From assembly GCA_964353175.1 (NCBI GenBank), contig CAYGUX010000015.1, positions 6,479 through 70,478 on the forward strand: a stretch of 64,000 nucleotides of DNA, read 5' to 3'. The notes beneath the pieces were generated by a model. It did not search any database. It saw only the letters and a program-made list of their open reading frames with translations, and was not told where the DNA came from. The position numbers were made by a program, and so were the translations under genes. Numbering within the stretch: position 1 is the first letter of the stretch; every line of letters starts with the position of its first letter. Positions 63,130 to 64,000 of this stretch are shown here, in pieces. This stretch comes from JAIYCX01 sp964353175 (GTDB lineage: Bacteria > Bdellovibrionota_C > UBA2361 > SZUA-149 > DAOLCO01).

Positions 63130-64000
63130 ATGAACCTGAATACGCTAGGGCAAACTAACCCCGCTAAGGGTTCAAATAAATCCAGCTCAGTTGGGACTTT
63201 GCCAAAGAAGGCGAAGTCCAATTTTTCTCGTGATGAGATGAATTTAGCAGAGTTTCCTCTCGCCGTCCTCTCAACCCGAGTAGATTCTAAAATTAAAACA
63301 TTAGAATTTACTGATTATACCCGTAGTCCATCGGGTGAAATGATTGAACGAAAATGGATAATCACAGGAGCTGATAAATTTGGATTACCAACATCTACAG
63401 ATGACGACGTAATCCTTGGCTTAATGAGACTTAGTTTCGATCAAGGCTTTCGGGACCCTAAGGTGTATTTTACCCGCTACGAGCTACTGAGAGCCCTTAG
63501 GTGGACTACTGAAGGACGAAGCTATCAAAGGTTAATTAAGTCTTTAGATAGATTAAGCGGTGTAAGGATTCGCTCTACCAACTCTTTTTATGATAATTCC
63601 ACTAAATCTTATCAAACTTCAAATTTTGGTATCGTTGATGCTTACGAAATAAACGATGAAAGAAATGGCGGAGAGAAAAATTCATTCTTTATTTGGAGCG
63701 ACATGCTCTTTGAATCTTTTAAATCCGGCTATATCAAAAAGCTTGATTTAGATATTTATTTTGCATTAAAGAGTGCTATTTCAAGGCGATTGTATCGTTA
63801 CCTAGATAAACATTTTTATTTTAAAAATGCGATAGATGCTCACCTCTATACCTTAGCCTTTGAAAAGCTTGGTTTATCCAGATCTTATAAATATGTTTCC
63901 AGCATAAAACAGCAATTGGCTCCGGCCTTAGAAGAGTTAATGAACTTAGGTTTTATAAGTTCATTTGAATATTCAGGAGATAAGACGAATACTATTCTTC
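63130..64000 (+). CDS. Replication initiator protein (RPA/RepA family), 3' truncated by window
   Basis: 290 codons are visible before the edge. Blocks NLAEFPLAVLSTRV, KTLEFTDYT, WIITGADKFGLPTSTDDDVI, KKLDLDIYFALKSAISRRLYRYLDKHFYF and SIKQQLAPALEELMNLGFI (each cut to its core) match the RPA-type plasmid replication initiators, which bind iterons with winged-helix domains. The gene lies 240 bases downstream of the iterons and is divergent from parAB. No ribosome site stands out; the ATG at 63130 begins the family-like N-terminus. Confidence 0.88.
   Translation, partial: MNLNTLGQTNPAKGSNKSSSVGTLPKKAKSNFSRDEMNLAEFPLAVLSTRVDSKIKTLEFTDYTRSPSGEMIERKWIITGADKFGLPTSTDDDVILGLMRLSFDQGFRDPKVYFTRYELLRALRWTTEGRSYQRLIKSLDRLSGVRIRSTNSFYDNSTKSYQTSNFGIVDAYEINDERNGGEKNSFFIWSDMLFESFKSGYIKKLDLDIYFALKSAISRRLYRYLDKHFYFKNAIDAHLYTLAFEKLGLSRSYKYVSSIKQQLAPALEELMNLGFISSFEYSGDKTNTIL

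Overview
The window looks like the low-GC (high-30s percent by eye) genome of a Gram-negative bacterium. The support is lipoproteins with lipoboxes, periplasmic binding proteins, a periplasmic c-type cytochrome and a large cell-surface glycan locus. I cannot place it taxonomically. The right end carries an iteron-type origin next to a RepA/RPA-family initiator and a parAB pair, a plasmid or chromid-style replication module. The same DNA holds core metabolism (trp, dcd, surE, ispA, feoAB). It is therefore either a chromid or large secondary replicon, or a chromosome with a plasmid-type or integrated origin.

Layout. 1-1.6 kb: end of a lipid-linked sugar transfer operon (GT2, GtrA-like, a partial membrane protein). 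1.7-3.3 kb: two CsgG-like lipoproteins. 3.6-4.45 kb: a self-contained unit with a structured leader, a small basic protein and a strong terminator. 4.5-10 kb: an SDR oxidoreductase, a DUF2254 membrane protein, and an SsuABC/TauABC-type ABC transporter divergent from a TrmB-like regulator. 10-16 kb: trpEGDFBA, without trpC, preceded by a putative leaderless trpL attenuator. 16-23.4 kb: an SLC12-type transporter and a sucrose module (amylosucrase, sucrose-phosphate synthase, sucrose-phosphate phosphatase). 23.5-28 kb: a nested palindromic element, cytochrome c, a Cys-motif secreted protein, surE, dcd and a REC-HisKA hybrid protein. 28-32.2 kb: feoA, feoB, a DbpA-like helicase and a pterin dehydratase. 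32.2-38 kb: three orphan LivK-like binding proteins with a fatty-acid desaturase, an ABM-domain protein and a second TrmB-like regulator. 38-58.8 kb: surface glycan locus (GT-C and GT2 glycosyltransferases, methyltransferases, acyltransferase, FdtA/FdtB-like amino-sugar enzymes) with several decayed genes and an ECF sigma factor. 59-64 kb: ispA, repeats, parB, parA, origin, replication initiator.

How parts fit together. The trp genes are tightly packed and probably co-transcribed from one promoter. That promoter would start at or next to the AUG of a 23-residue leader peptide ending in Trp-Leu-Trp, whose codons form the 5' arm of an intrinsic terminator. The sucrose enzymes make sucrose-6-phosphate, dephosphorylate it and transfer its glucosyl unit to glucan. 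In the glycan locus, the 58.8 to 52.5 kb genes form one overlapping minus-strand operon whose FdtA/FdtB pair points to a 3-amino-3,6-dideoxyhexose. At the right end, two near-identical palindromes with different protein readings lie inside parB and ispA. They are good candidates for parS sites of a non-canonical sequence.

Dispersed palindromic repeats occupy most of the non-coding gaps. No rRNA, tRNA, CRISPR array, prophage or insertion-sequence transposase was seen.
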